A DNA stretch of 64,000 bases from contig JAHBTU010000002.1 in the NCBI GenBank assembly GCA_019638455.1, positions 1,026,501-1,090,500 on the forward strand. The letters run 5' to 3'. The DNA comes from Saprospiraceae bacterium (GTDB lineage: Bacteria; Bacteroidota; Bacteroidia; Chitinophagales; Saprospiraceae). Every line of letters starts with the position of its first letter. The first letter of the stretch is position 1. Of this stretch, positions 35,965 through 43,164 are shown one piece after another. Below the pieces are notes generated by a model that saw only the letters and a list, made by a program, of their open reading frames with translations, searched no databases and was not told the origin of the DNA. The translations under genes and the position numbers were made by a program.

Positions 35965-38661
35965 ATGCGGACCACCCTTGCAGAAGTCATTAAAAACTAT
36001 AAAAAAAACAATCTTGCGCGGCTTGATTTGGGAAATTTGGGTCTTGTCGCCATTCCTGAAGAAATAAAAGAATTAAGAAACCTAGAGGTTCTTATTTTTT
36101 CTTCGGAATTTCAAACTTGGCATGAGGATAAAGATAATCATCGCAACAGTCGCTGGATAGCCGAACGTTCTATTGTTTCGGGAACAGCAAATAAGATAAA
36201 TTCCATTCCCTCTTGGTTTGGCAGTTCATTTCCGAATTTGAAGCGTTTGGTGCTCGCCGGAGGTACGGAAGGTCGTTGGGGGCTGAAGGATTTGACGAAT
36301 CTCGCTGGTTTGACGAGTATTGAGGAATTGGACATTTCCAATACGAGTGTGGAAGATTTGAGTGCTTTGAATAGGATGGAGCAACTTCGCCATTTACTTT
36401 GCCACCACACTTATGTAAGAAGTCTTGACCCTATTGCCAATCTGAGCAATCTGGAAGTTTTGCAGGCCTACAATACTAGGGTAAAAGATTTGCCTCAGAT
36501 TTGGATTGCCAGCAATTTGCAACAATTGGTCATCAATCAGACAGAAGTTTCTTCGCTTCAACCTATCAGAGGTTTTAAAAAACTAACCCGACTGGACGTT
36601 AAGCGCACCAAAATTGACGACCGCTCGGTAGATATTTTGGCCGGATTTAAAGACTTGCAGATTCTGGATTTGCAGGAGACAAACATTACCCGGCTGCCCA
36701 AATTGGAAATGCCCAATCTACTGCTGCTCGATTTGCGCAAGACCAAACTCAGTGATGTCCGTCCGCTTTTGCCGCTGCTCGAAAAAGGGATGGAAATCAA
36801 GGAGGTGGACCATGGCATCATGCGTAATTGCATCGTCATTGACCAAAGCATTCCATTTAAAAAACCTGGCTTTGAGATAATTTTAGGGGGACGGAAGCAA
36901 TTGATGGACTTTTTGTCCGCCTCATCTGTGCAAGGAATTGATTATCTGTACGAAGCTAAAATTGTCATCGTCGGAGCAGGAGAAGCTGGAAAAACCACTT
37001 TGGTCCGCAAGCTTAGAAATCCCGACCATCGCGTTCCCAACGAAGCCGACAAGCGCACCGAAGGTATTCTTATCGAAGAGTATCCGTTTAAAGGTCGTGT
37101 GAAAGGAAAAGGCGAAGAAAAGGACATGATTGCCCACATTTGGGACTTCGGCGGCCAAGAACTTTATTATACAACCCATCAACTTTTCCTTACAGAAGAC
37201 ACTCTTTATGTTCTGCTCAGCAGCAATCGTAAAGAAGACAAAGAAACAGTTGCCTCTACCTTTATTTACTGGCTAAATGCCGTCACGCTTCGCACAGGCG
37301 AAAGCTGCCCGATACTTACAGTTTTCAATGCCAGAGAAGGTGCCCAGCGAACGATTTCCCTGGACAACAGAATATTCGATCCGTTTAAGAACCTCATTCG
37401 AGAACCGATAGACGTCGATTTTGCTCAGAACGATGAGCGTTTTAGAAATTTAATATCGAGGATTCAGACAGAATTTTGCAAACTCGACGTGCTTGGCCGA
37501 GAACTGCCCGCCAATTGGGTAAAAGTGCGAAAAGCGCTTCGAGAGATATCTGATGACCATATCAAAAAATCTAAATTCAAAGAAATTTGCGAACAAAACG
37601 GAGTCAAAGGCCAATCCCAAATGGAAACCCTTTTGAGTACTTTTCACCGTCTAGGCATTGTTTTACATTTTCCCAACATCAAGTGGCTCGAAGATTTGAT
37701 TATTCTGAATAACGAATGGTTCACTAGTGCTGTCTACAAGGCACTGGACAAAGATTTTATCCAACGACAGCAAGGGCATTTTACTGAAGATAGGCTTTCA
37801 GAAATCTGGTCGGGTGAAAGATATCGCGGCCACGAGCGAAACCTGCTTGCCATCATGGAGCAATTTGGCATTTGTTATCGCGTACATGGTATGAACGACA
37901 CCTACATCGCCCCTCAATTACTTGTCCCAGAGTCTAAATACTATACAGGTTTTCCCTCTGAAGGCCTGATTCAGTACCGATATAAATACGAGTTCATGCC
38001 AAGCGGTATTGTCACACAGTTCATCGCCAAAATGAGCCCCCACATCTATCAGGATTACGTCTGGCGTGACGGCGTTATGCTTCGTTGGGAGGAAGGTACT
38101 ATGGCCGAAGTCATTGAAAATCAAATTACCAGAGAAATAAGTATTCGCATCGCAGGGCAGGGGAAAAAAATAAGGCTTTTGGACATCCAAGCCCATTTGA
38201 AAGAGGTTAAGCAAGCCTTCAAAGGTTTAGAAGAAAAAGAATTCATCCTCTGTCCATGTGAAGATTGTAAAAACGCTAAAAAGCCCACCGAATTCCTCTT
38301 GCTCGATGTAATCCAGTATGCCAAACACAACACGAAACTCATTTGCCAACAAGGGGGCAAGTTTGAACCCATGGATGCCAAAGAAGTATTGAATGGGGTA
38401 TACGAAGATAAAAATACTGCCATTGCCGAAGCAGAGCAATTTATTGCTCAAGGTAATTTTGACTACTTCCTGTCAGCTGCTCGAAGTCTTGCAAAAATCC
38501 CCTCAGCAAGAACAGCGGCCTTGAAAATCCAAGGCATGTGCAGTGTGGCAATGGGCCCCAGTTCTATTGGTGTCCATCCTGATGAACTGAAAAAAATGCG
38601 CAGTGAAATAGCGGACGACCTTGTCAAGTTGCTCGAATTTCTTAAAAAAGAAGAAAGTTAA
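35965..38661 (+). CDS. ROCO protein: leucine-rich repeats, Roc GTPase and COR domain
   Basis: An 898-residue cytoplasmic protein. Residues about 15-290 are leucine-rich repeats (LARLDLGNLGLVAIPEEI, IEELDISNTSVEDLSAL, LQILDLQETNITRLP). Residues about 330-520 are a Ras-of-complex GTPase: P-loop GAGEAGKTT from G337 and switch II DFGGQE from D394. The COR dimerisation domain spans about 520-740 (VKGQSQMETLLSTFHRLGIVLHF, NNEWFTSAVYKAL). After it comes a small CPCEDCK cysteine cluster (from C763) and a helical C-terminal tail of about 100 residues that I cannot assign. Bacterial Roco proteins dimerise in a nucleotide-dependent way; their downstream role is mostly unknown. The gene is visibly AT-richer than its neighbours, which suggests transfer. 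Confidence 0.9.
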   Translation: MRTTLAEVIKNYKKNNLARLDLGNLGLVAIPEEIKELRNLEVLIFSSEFQTWHEDKDNHRNSRWIAERSIVSGTANKINSIPSWFGSSFPNLKRLVLAGGTEGRWGLKDLTNLAGLTSIEELDISNTSVEDLSALNRMEQLRHLLCHHTYVRSLDPIANLSNLEVLQAYNTRVKDLPQIWIASNLQQLVINQTEVSSLQPIRGFKKLTRLDVKRTKIDDRSVDILAGFKDLQILDLQETNITRLPKLEMPNLLLLDLRKTKLSDVRPLLPLLEKGMEIKEVDHGIMRNCIVIDQSIPFKKPGFEIILGGRKQLMDFLSASSVQGIDYLYEAKIVIVGAGEAGKTTLVRKLRNPDHRVPNEADKRTEGILIEEYPFKGRVKGKGEEKDMIAHIWDFGGQELYYTTHQLFLTEDTLYVLLSSNRKEDKETVASTFIYWLNAVTLRTGESCPILTVFNAREGAQRTISLDNRIFDPFKNLIREPIDVDFAQNDERFRNLISRIQTEFCKLDVLGRELPANWVKVRKALREISDDHIKKSKFKEICEQNGVKGQSQMETLLSTFHRLGIVLHFPNIKWLEDLIILNNEWFTSAVYKALDKDFIQRQQGHFTEDRLSEIWSGERYRGHERNLLAIMEQFGICYRVHGMNDTYIAPQLLVPESKYYTGFPSEGLIQYRYKYEFMPSGIVTQFIAKMSPHIYQDYVWRDGVMLRWEEGTMAEVIENQITREISIRIAGQGKKIRLLDIQAHLKEVKQAFKGLEEKEFILCPCEDCKNAKKPTEFLLLDVIQYAKHNTKLICQQGGKFEPMDAKEVLNGVYEDKNTAIAEAEQFIAQGNFDYFLSAARSLAKIPSARTAALKIQGMCSVAMGPSSIGVHPDELKKMRSEIADDLVKLLEFLKKEES

Positions 38662-38718
38662 AATCTGTTTGATTCTTTTTGGCGGCCAAGCCACTTTATC
38701 TATCCTGTAAATCTTGTA

Positions 38719-38894
38719 TAGTCAACGCAAATCAGCCCCATCCGCTTCACTTGGCTGGGCAGGCCCCTCAGCACAGGGTCTGACAAGGTGGTTTTGAACA
38801 AACGGTGCTCGCAATCCTTTGGAAATCACACAAATCAATCAAGGAAATCCCTGTCTTGCCAACGGGCAGATTCAAATCCTCTTTAATCTGGGTA
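38719..38894 (+). mobile_element. Family B 176-bp element, copy 1, nested in a family C repeat
   Basis: The element starts TAGTCAACGC and ends ATCTGGGTA and is flanked by TA on both sides (38717-38718, 38895-38896). Removing it and one TA restores CTGTAAATCTTGTAAATCC, exactly the sequence present at 24530-24547. This shows a real insertion with a two-base TA duplication. Other copies: 43260-43435, 44309-44484 and 55295-55471. I find no terminal inverted repeats and no transposase. Confidence 0.85.
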
Positions 38895-39032
38895 TAAATC
38901 CTGTCAAAAATTGAATGTCTGCTGTCCTGCCTAAATTTTTACCAAAAACTCAAATGTCGCAAACGTTTGATTTCCTTAAAGTCATTTTAGCACCTCAAAG
39001 AGGTGAAAAGTTGATAAAAATCGGGAATCAGT

Positions 39033-39165
39033 CAGCGACTCTCGCTTTGTCGGGCTCTGAGGTGTCATCCCGGAAGAATGGAGGGGTGACATCTCAAAAA
39101 CAGGCCGAGATATCACCTTTTTCGTTCCTCAAAAGATGACACCTCTTGCAAACCGAGAGTGGCAG
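39033..39165. mobile_element. Family G MITE-like element, copy 2
   Basis: 133 bp with inverted ends CAGCGACTCTCGCTTTG and CAAACCGAGAGTGGCAG, flanked by the perfect 9-bp direct repeat GGAATCAGT (39024-39032 and 39166-39174). It lies in the 38662-39452 gap, which also holds element B and the 37-bp repeats and no gene. Confidence 0.85.
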
Positions 39166-39236
39166 GGAATCAGTTAGTTAAGCGCCATCTGTTAGGTCAA
39201 ATATCTTCCAGCTCACGTTAAAGCATGTTTTTTGCC

Positions 39237-39347
39237 CTAACGGGAGTATAGTCAGTGCAAGATGGGTTTGAACTTTTGCCTTTTCGCAACAAAATGAAGG
39301 CATTGTCTTGCTAACGGGAGTATAGTCAGTGCAAGATGGGCTTGAAC
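39237..39347 (+). repeat. Pair of 37-bp direct repeats with a 37-bp spacer
   Basis: CTAACGGGAGTATAGTCAGT begins both copies, at 39237-39273 and 39311-39347; the 37 bases differ at one position and the spacer is also 37 bases. There are only two copies and no cas genes in the window. The inner TAGTCAGTGC resembles the left end of element B (TAGTCAACGC), so these may be relics of a related element and not a CRISPR. Confidence 0.6.
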
Positions 39348-39437
39348 ACGATTGTCTTTCAAAGTATTGGTTGCCAATCGAGTCAATCGGCTCAATCTCC
39401 ACTAATCGAATCACTCGACTATAACACCCCCATCCCC

Positions 39438-39445
39438 TACCTTCG
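39438..39445 (+). promoter_or_regulatory. -7-like box of yigZ
   Basis: TACCTTCG differs from TAnnTTTG at one base and lies eight bases before the ATG at 39453, implying a very short leader. Confidence 0.35.
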
Positions 39446-39452
39446 CGCCGCC

Positions 39453-40109
39453 ATGACAGACCACTACCACACCCTTGCGGCTCCCGCTACCGGCGAATTC
39501 AAAGACCGAGGCAGCAAATTCATCGCTTACGCATGGCCGACGAGCAGCGAGGCAGAGGCGCTGGCGCATGTGGAGGCGCTGCGCAAGGAACACTTCAAGG
39601 CGCGACACCACTGCTTCGCGTGGCGGCTATCGCCCGACGGCAGCCGCTTCCGCGCCAACGACGACGGCGAACCCAGCGGCACCGCCGGGCGACCGATTTT
39701 GGGACAGATTGACGCTTTCGGGCTGACGGAAGTCGTGGTCGTGGTGGTGCGTTATTTCGGCGGCACCTTGCTCGGCACTTCGGGCCTCATCAATGCCTAC
39801 CGCGAAGCTGCCGCCGAGGCTTTGCGCAGCGCGGCGATTGTGGAAAAAATCGTGAAAGACACCTTCGTTCTCGACTTCGACTACGCGCTCATGCCCGACG
39901 TGATGAATGCCCTCAAAAAACTCGACATCAATATCCTCAAAGAGGAATACGGCGAGCGCGGCCTGCTTGAAATCGACATCCGGCAGCGCGAGGTGGAAGA
40001 TATGTTCTTGAAAATGAAAACAATGCTTTGGAAAGTGTCGCAAGAAGAAGCTGCGACGCTGGATTGGCCGGCAGGCCTTGTATTGCAGAACGCTGTTCCG
40101 CAGGCATGA
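39453..40109 (+). CDS. yigZ: YigZ/IMPACT family protein
   Basis: A 218-residue protein of the YigZ/UPF0029 family, related to eukaryotic IMPACT; the bacterial function is not firmly established. The N-terminal domain has EFKDRGSKFIAYAWP, HHCFAWRLSPDGSRFRANDDGEPSGTAGRPIL and VVVRYFGGTLLGTSGLINAY, all hallmark segments. The C-terminal domain is ferredoxin-like (MPDVMNALKKLDINI). The ATG at 39453 fits the family N-terminus; the upstream frame runs into the 37-bp repeats. The last codons (LQNAVPQA) and the stop lie inside a palindromic repeat, so the natural C-terminus has been altered. Confidence 0.9.
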   Translation: MTDHYHTLAAPATGEFKDRGSKFIAYAWPTSSEAEALAHVEALRKEHFKARHHCFAWRLSPDGSRFRANDDGEPSGTAGRPILGQIDAFGLTEVVVVVVRYFGGTLLGTSGLINAYREAAAEALRSAAIVEKIVKDTFVLDFDYALMPDVMNALKKLDINILKEEYGERGLLEIDIRQREVEDMFLKMKTMLWKVSQEEAATLDWPAGLVLQNAVPQA

Positions 40110-40166
40110 ACTTACGACCAACGTTCCCTTAAACTTATACTGGTGCGGAACAGCGTTCCGCAGTAC
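40081..40166. repeat. Repeat family E spanning the yigZ end and pabB leader
   Basis: Two palindromic arms, TGCAGAAC-GCT-GTTCCGCA at 40084-40102 and TGCGGAAC-AGC-GTTCCGCA at 40144-40162, are also inverted copies of each other (about 21 of 23 bases). The left arm supplies the last yigZ codons; the right arm ends ten bases before the pabB ATG. Confidence 0.65.
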
Positions 40167-40171
40167 ATTGG

Positions 40172-41575
40172 ATGCGACAAACCGCTTTTTTCCCACTCGA
40201 CGACCTTGCTTTTTGGAAAAAACAACTGCTCCACTGGGCGGCGGGGCATGAATTGGCAATATATCTCGACAGCAACGGCCACAGTCAGGCGGGGACTTCA
40301 AGTCCCCGCCTGACCACAGAGGGCTGGGAATGCCTCGCCGGTGCCAGTGCCGTTGCCGTATTGGAATCGAGTGCCGGGCAGGCCTTCGAACAATTGAGTT
40401 CCTTGCAGGATGACAAAAAGACTGATTGGCTCTTCGGCTTCTTTGGCTACGACCTGAAAAACGAGACAGAGCGGCTTTCTTCCCAACATCCCGACGGTAT
40501 CGGGTTGCCGGATTTGGGCTTTTTCCAGCCTGAAACACTCGTCGGCATCCGGGAAAACCACATTGAAATTCAGACCATCGGGCGATTGCCGAAAGCGGTT
40601 TTTGAGGAAATAAAAAAAGCAAAGCCAGATGCTGGCAGCGTGACAACAGAGAAAAATGCAGAAATTCAATTAACGCCGCGAATGTCGAAAGCGGAATATT
40701 TGGAGAAGGTCGAGGCCATACGACGGCACATCGTGGAGGGCGATTTGTACGAGATGAATCTGTGCCAAGAGTTTTTTGCTGAAAATGCCGCGCTCGACCC
40801 AGTGGCGGTTTTTGAACGGCTCAACACAATTGGCAAAGCGCCGTTTTCGACGTTCATGCGTTGGCGCGACCGATACCTGCTTTCCGCCAGCCCGGAGCGT
40901 TTTTTAAAAAAAGAAGGGCGAAAATTGATTTCACAGCCCATAAAAGGGACGCGAAAACGCGGCAGGTCCGCTGACGAGGATAACAAGATTCGGCAGGAGC
41001 TGCTGAACAGCGAAAAAGACCGCGCCGAAAACGTGATGATTGTGGATTTGGTGCGCAACGATTTGGCGCGCAACTGCGTACCCGGCTCGGTGCAGGTGGA
41101 AGAACTCTTCGGTATTTACACCTTCGAGACGGTGCACCAGATGATTTCTACAATTACAGGGAGATTGAAGTCATTAGATGTCATTAAAAGTAATTTTTTA
41201 AATAACCCCAATGACCCCAATGACCTTAATTACTCTAACGCCCTCAACGCCCTCCGCGACGCTTTCCCCCCCGGCAGCATGACTGGCGCGCCAAAAGTGA
41301 TGGCGATGGAGTTGATTGAAAAGTACGAACGCACCCGGCGCGGCCTTTACTCCGGCGCAGTGGGCTATTTCAACCCCGAAGGCGATTTTGATTTCAACGT
41401 GGTGATTCGCAGCATCCTCTACAACGCCGCCGCTCGATATGTGTCCGCACAGGTGGGCGGGGCCATCGTGTACGATTCGGTGCCGGAAGAGGAATATGCA
41501 GAGTGCATGCTGAAGGCAGAAGCGATGATGAAGGCGCTTGGGAATGACAGCAATTCTCGCTTTGTCGGGTTCTGA
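40172..41575 (+). CDS. pabB: Aminodeoxychorismate synthase component I (chorismate-binding)
   Basis: PabB aminates chorismate for p-aminobenzoate and folate synthesis, normally with a PabA glutaminase. The 467-residue protein has the chorismate-binding motifs: DLYEMNLCQEF, SASPERFL, IKGTRKRGRSADED, MIVDLVRNDLARNC, FPPGSMTGAPKVMAM, RGLYSGAVGYF and VGGAIVYDS. A TrpE role is less likely without trp genes nearby. Three repeats have entered the gene: a 31-bp palindrome near codon 40 (SQAGTSSPRLT), an Asn/Asp-rich stretch of about 25 residues around 41170-41250 (NNPNDPNDLNYSNALN), and element G, which replaces the last codons with DSNSRFVGF and a new stop. Confidence 0.87.
   Translation: MRQTAFFPLDDLAFWKKQLLHWAAGHELAIYLDSNGHSQAGTSSPRLTTEGWECLAGASAVAVLESSAGQAFEQLSSLQDDKKTDWLFGFFGYDLKNETERLSSQHPDGIGLPDLGFFQPETLVGIRENHIEIQTIGRLPKAVFEEIKKAKPDAGSVTTEKNAEIQLTPRMSKAEYLEKVEAIRRHIVEGDLYEMNLCQEFFAENAALDPVAVFERLNTIGKAPFSTFMRWRDRYLLSASPERFLKKEGRKLISQPIKGTRKRGRSADEDNKIRQELLNSEKDRAENVMIVDLVRNDLARNCVPGSVQVEELFGIYTFETVHQMISTITGRLKSLDVIKSNFLNNPNDPNDLNYSNALNALRDAFPPGSMTGAPKVMAMELIEKYERTRRGLYSGAVGYFNPEGDFDFNVVIRSILYNAAARYVSAQVGGAIVYDSVPEEEYAECMLKAEAMMKALGNDSNSRFVGF
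40285..40313. repeat. Perfect palindrome inside the pabB coding region
   Basis: TCAGGCGGGGACTT-C-AAGTCCCCGCCTGA is a perfect palindrome and belongs to the family at 21162. CCACAG lies directly on both sides (40279-40284, 40314-40319). It is translated as part of SQAGTSSPRLT and keeps the reading frame open. Confidence 0.7.
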
Positions 41576-41680
41576 GGTGCCGTCCCGAAAAAATGGAGGG
41601 GCGACATCTCAAAAACAGGTCGAGATGTCACCTTTTTCGTTCTCATAAGATGACACCTCTTACAAACCGGGAATGGCTGT
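41548..41680. mobile_element. Family G MITE-like element, copy 3, inserted in the pabB 3' end
   Basis: 133 bp with inverted ends CAGCAATTCTCGCTTTG and CAAACCGGGAATGGCTG and a perfect 9-bp direct repeat TGGGAATGA (41539-41547, 41681-41689). Removing the element plus one repeat lets pabB read on as LGNEGVSVRRMA to a stop at 41714-41716. The insertion therefore replaced the native last residues. Confidence 0.87.
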
Positions 41681-41715
41681 GGGAATGAGGGGGTATCAGT
41701 GCGGAGAATGGCTTA

Positions 41716-41731
41716 ATCGTAAAAAAACGAT
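41716..41731. promoter_or_regulatory. Candidate ArsR operator, site 1
   Basis: ATCGT-AAAAAA-ACGAT, a perfect 16-bp palindrome followed by AAAT, located upstream of the arsR -33 element. The same palindrome with flank recurs before arsM (42162-42177) and, with one change, over the arsR -7 box. Confidence 0.65.
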
Positions 41732-41749
41732 AAATTTTGTCCCAAAAAT

Positions 41750-41779
41750 TTTGCACACAAAAAATTCATCGTACTTTTG
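41750..41779 (+). promoter_or_regulatory. arsR promoter
   Basis: TTTG at 41750-41753, 18 bases, then TACTTTTG at 41772-41779. This is a good match to the Bacteroidota consensus, with a predicted start about 18 bases before the arsR ATG. Confidence 0.7.
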
Positions 41780-41789
41780 CGATGAATTT
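41762..41789. promoter_or_regulatory. Candidate ArsR operator, site 2, covering the -7 box
   Basis: AAATTCATCG and CGATGAATTT (10 bp each, perfect) surround exactly the eight bases TACTTTTG of the -7 box. The inner 16 bases, 41768-41783, fit ATCGT-N6-RCGAT. A repressor bound here would block RNA polymerase directly. Confidence 0.72.
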
Positions 41790-41803
41790 GAACCGAACCG
41801 AAC

Positions 41804-42130
41804 ATGGCCACCACTAAAAAAGAAGCCTTTGGACGCGACGAGCAGGAACTCGCGGCACTCGCCAAAGCACTCGCCCACCCGGCACGAATTGCTATTTTGA
41901 AAGAACTGGCACGGCGGCAAACTTGCATCTGCGGCGAAATCGTGGAAGTGTTGCCCTTGGCACAAAGCACCGTGTCGCAACACCTTAAAGAATTGCAGCA
42001 AGCGGGCCTAATTCAAGGCACAGTGGATGGGGCGAAATCCTGCTACTGCATCAATCGCCAGACCTTCCAAAAATTTGAGCAGATACTGAAATCATTTTTT
42101 CACCACACCGCTGGCTCACCATGCTGCTGA
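41804..42130 (+). CDS. arsR: ArsR/SmtB family metalloregulator
   Basis: A 108-residue winged-helix repressor released from DNA by arsenite or a related thiol-binding metal(loid). The recognition helix region is PLAQSTVSQHLKELQQAGLI (51-70). C41 and C43 in QTCICGEI lie at the start of the DNA-binding unit, as in the CVC site of classical ArsR. The protein also ends in a Cys pair (C107, C108), which could complete a three-thiol site. It is followed 103 bp later by arsM and preceded by the palindromes that are its likely operators, so autoregulation is expected. The symbol is inferred from Cys positions and context. Confidence 0.88.
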   Translation: MATTKKEAFGRDEQELAALAKALAHPARIAILKELARRQTCICGEIVEVLPLAQSTVSQHLKELQQAGLIQGTVDGAKSCYCINRQTFQKFEQILKSFFHHTAGSPCC

Positions 42131-42161
42131 AGCATGATGGGCTATTTTTTTAGCCAAAGCC

Positions 42162-42177
42162 ATCGTCTTTCTACGAT
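42162..42177. promoter_or_regulatory. Candidate ArsR operator, site 3, upstream of arsM
   Basis: ATCGT-CTTTCT-ACGAT, a perfect 16-bp palindrome followed by AAAT as in site 1, 57 bases before the arsM ATG. A short hairpin (GGCTA/TAGCC, 42140-42155) precedes it, so arsM may have its own regulated promoter. Confidence 0.65.
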
Positions 42178-42233
42178 AAATCCCCTGTTGTCACATTGCC
42201 AACGCTCTCATCCACAACTAAAATTTTTACACT

Positions 42234-43145
42234 ATGCAAACCGCAGAACAGATTAAGTCCATCGTCCGGGAAAAATACTCGGAAATCGCCTTGCAGGACA
42301 AAACCACCAACGCCAACTCCTGCTGTGGTGTCGGAACGCCCGGCACCTACAACATCATGTCGGATTCCTACACCGACCTCGAAGGCTACAATCCCGATGC
42401 CGACTTGGGCCTCGGCTGTGGCCTACCCACCCAATTTGCCCATATCCAAGCAGGCGACGTGGTGCTCGACCTCGGCTCCGGCGCGGGCAACGACTGCTTC
42501 GTGGCAAGGGCAGAGACCGGGCCTACGGGCAAAGTCATCGGGGTGGATTTCACGCCAGCCATGATAAAGAAAGCCCGTGAAAACGCTGAAAAAAGAGGTT
42601 TTCACAATGTGGAATTCCGGCAAGGCGACATTGAAGACCTGCCGGTGTCCGACAACTCTGTGGACGTGGTGGTGAGCAACTGTGTGCTCAACCTAGTGCC
42701 GGACAAGCCCAAAGTGTTTGGCGAAATACGGCGCGTGTTGCGTCCCGGCGGGCATTTCAGCATCTCCGACGTGGTGCTTGTGGGCGAATTGCCCGACGCG
42801 CTGCGCAACGCTGCCGAGATGTACGCGGGGTGTGTTTCGGGAGCCGTCCAACGAGACGAATACCTCGACATCATTCGCCAAACGGGTTTTGAAAACTTGA
42901 GTGTGCAAAAACAAAAACCGATTCTGATTCCCGACGAAATCCTGCGAGAGTACCTTTCGGAAGAAGAATTGAAGACTTTTATCGCGTCCCAAACAGGCAT
43001 TTTCAGCGTCACGGTTTTTGCTGAAAAACCGGGTGGCGACCCTGCCCAAAAAATGGCCCGGGCGGAAAAGCGCAAAGTCGAAATGCGCCATCTGGCCGCC
43101 GAGGCAGGCAGTGCCTGCTGCGCGCCGGGTAGCGGATGCTGCTAA
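42234..43145 (+). CDS. arsM: Arsenite S-adenosylmethionine methyltransferase
   Basis: ArsM methylates As(III) to methylarsenicals using SAM, a detoxification step in the cytoplasm. The 303-residue protein has the SAM site VLDLGSGAGND (about 75-85), then GVDFTPAMIKKAREN, and IEDLPVSDNSVDVVVSNCVLNLV. Candidate As-binding thiols are C30/C31 (SCCG), C150 (SNCVLNL) and C200 (YAGCVSG), at positions typical of the family. LGCGLPTQFAHIQAGD is another family segment. The C-terminus carries two extra Cys pairs (CCAPGSGCC) that could capture arsenic. It lies directly behind arsR with a candidate operator between them. Confidence 0.93.
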   Translation: MQTAEQIKSIVREKYSEIALQDKTTNANSCCGVGTPGTYNIMSDSYTDLEGYNPDADLGLGCGLPTQFAHIQAGDVVLDLGSGAGNDCFVARAETGPTGKVIGVDFTPAMIKKARENAEKRGFHNVEFRQGDIEDLPVSDNSVDVVVSNCVLNLVPDKPKVFGEIRRVLRPGGHFSISDVVLVGELPDALRNAAEMYAGCVSGAVQRDEYLDIIRQTGFENLSVQKQKPILIPDEILREYLSEEELKTFIASQTGIFSVTVFAEKPGGDPAQKMARAEKRKVEMRHLAAEAGSACCAPGSGCC

Positions 43146-43164
43146 TGATGCCTCAATTTGAACT

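Noticed and set aside
38865..38885. A tRNA T-arm-like sequence (GATTCAAATCC) in family B elements.
   Set aside because: No acceptor, D or anticodon arms can be folded around it; it is part of the 176-bp repeat.
38719..38894. Calling family B a classical Tc1/IS630-type MITE.
   Set aside because: The TA duplication fits, but the ends are not inverted repeats of each other, so the family is left open.
39237..39347. A CRISPR array.
   Set aside because: Only two repeats, no cas genes, and similarity of the repeat to the end of element B.
40279..40319. Treating the pabB palindrome as a simple insertion with a 6-bp target duplication.
   Set aside because: Removing 35 bp shifts the reading frame, so a single clean insertion does not explain the present gene.
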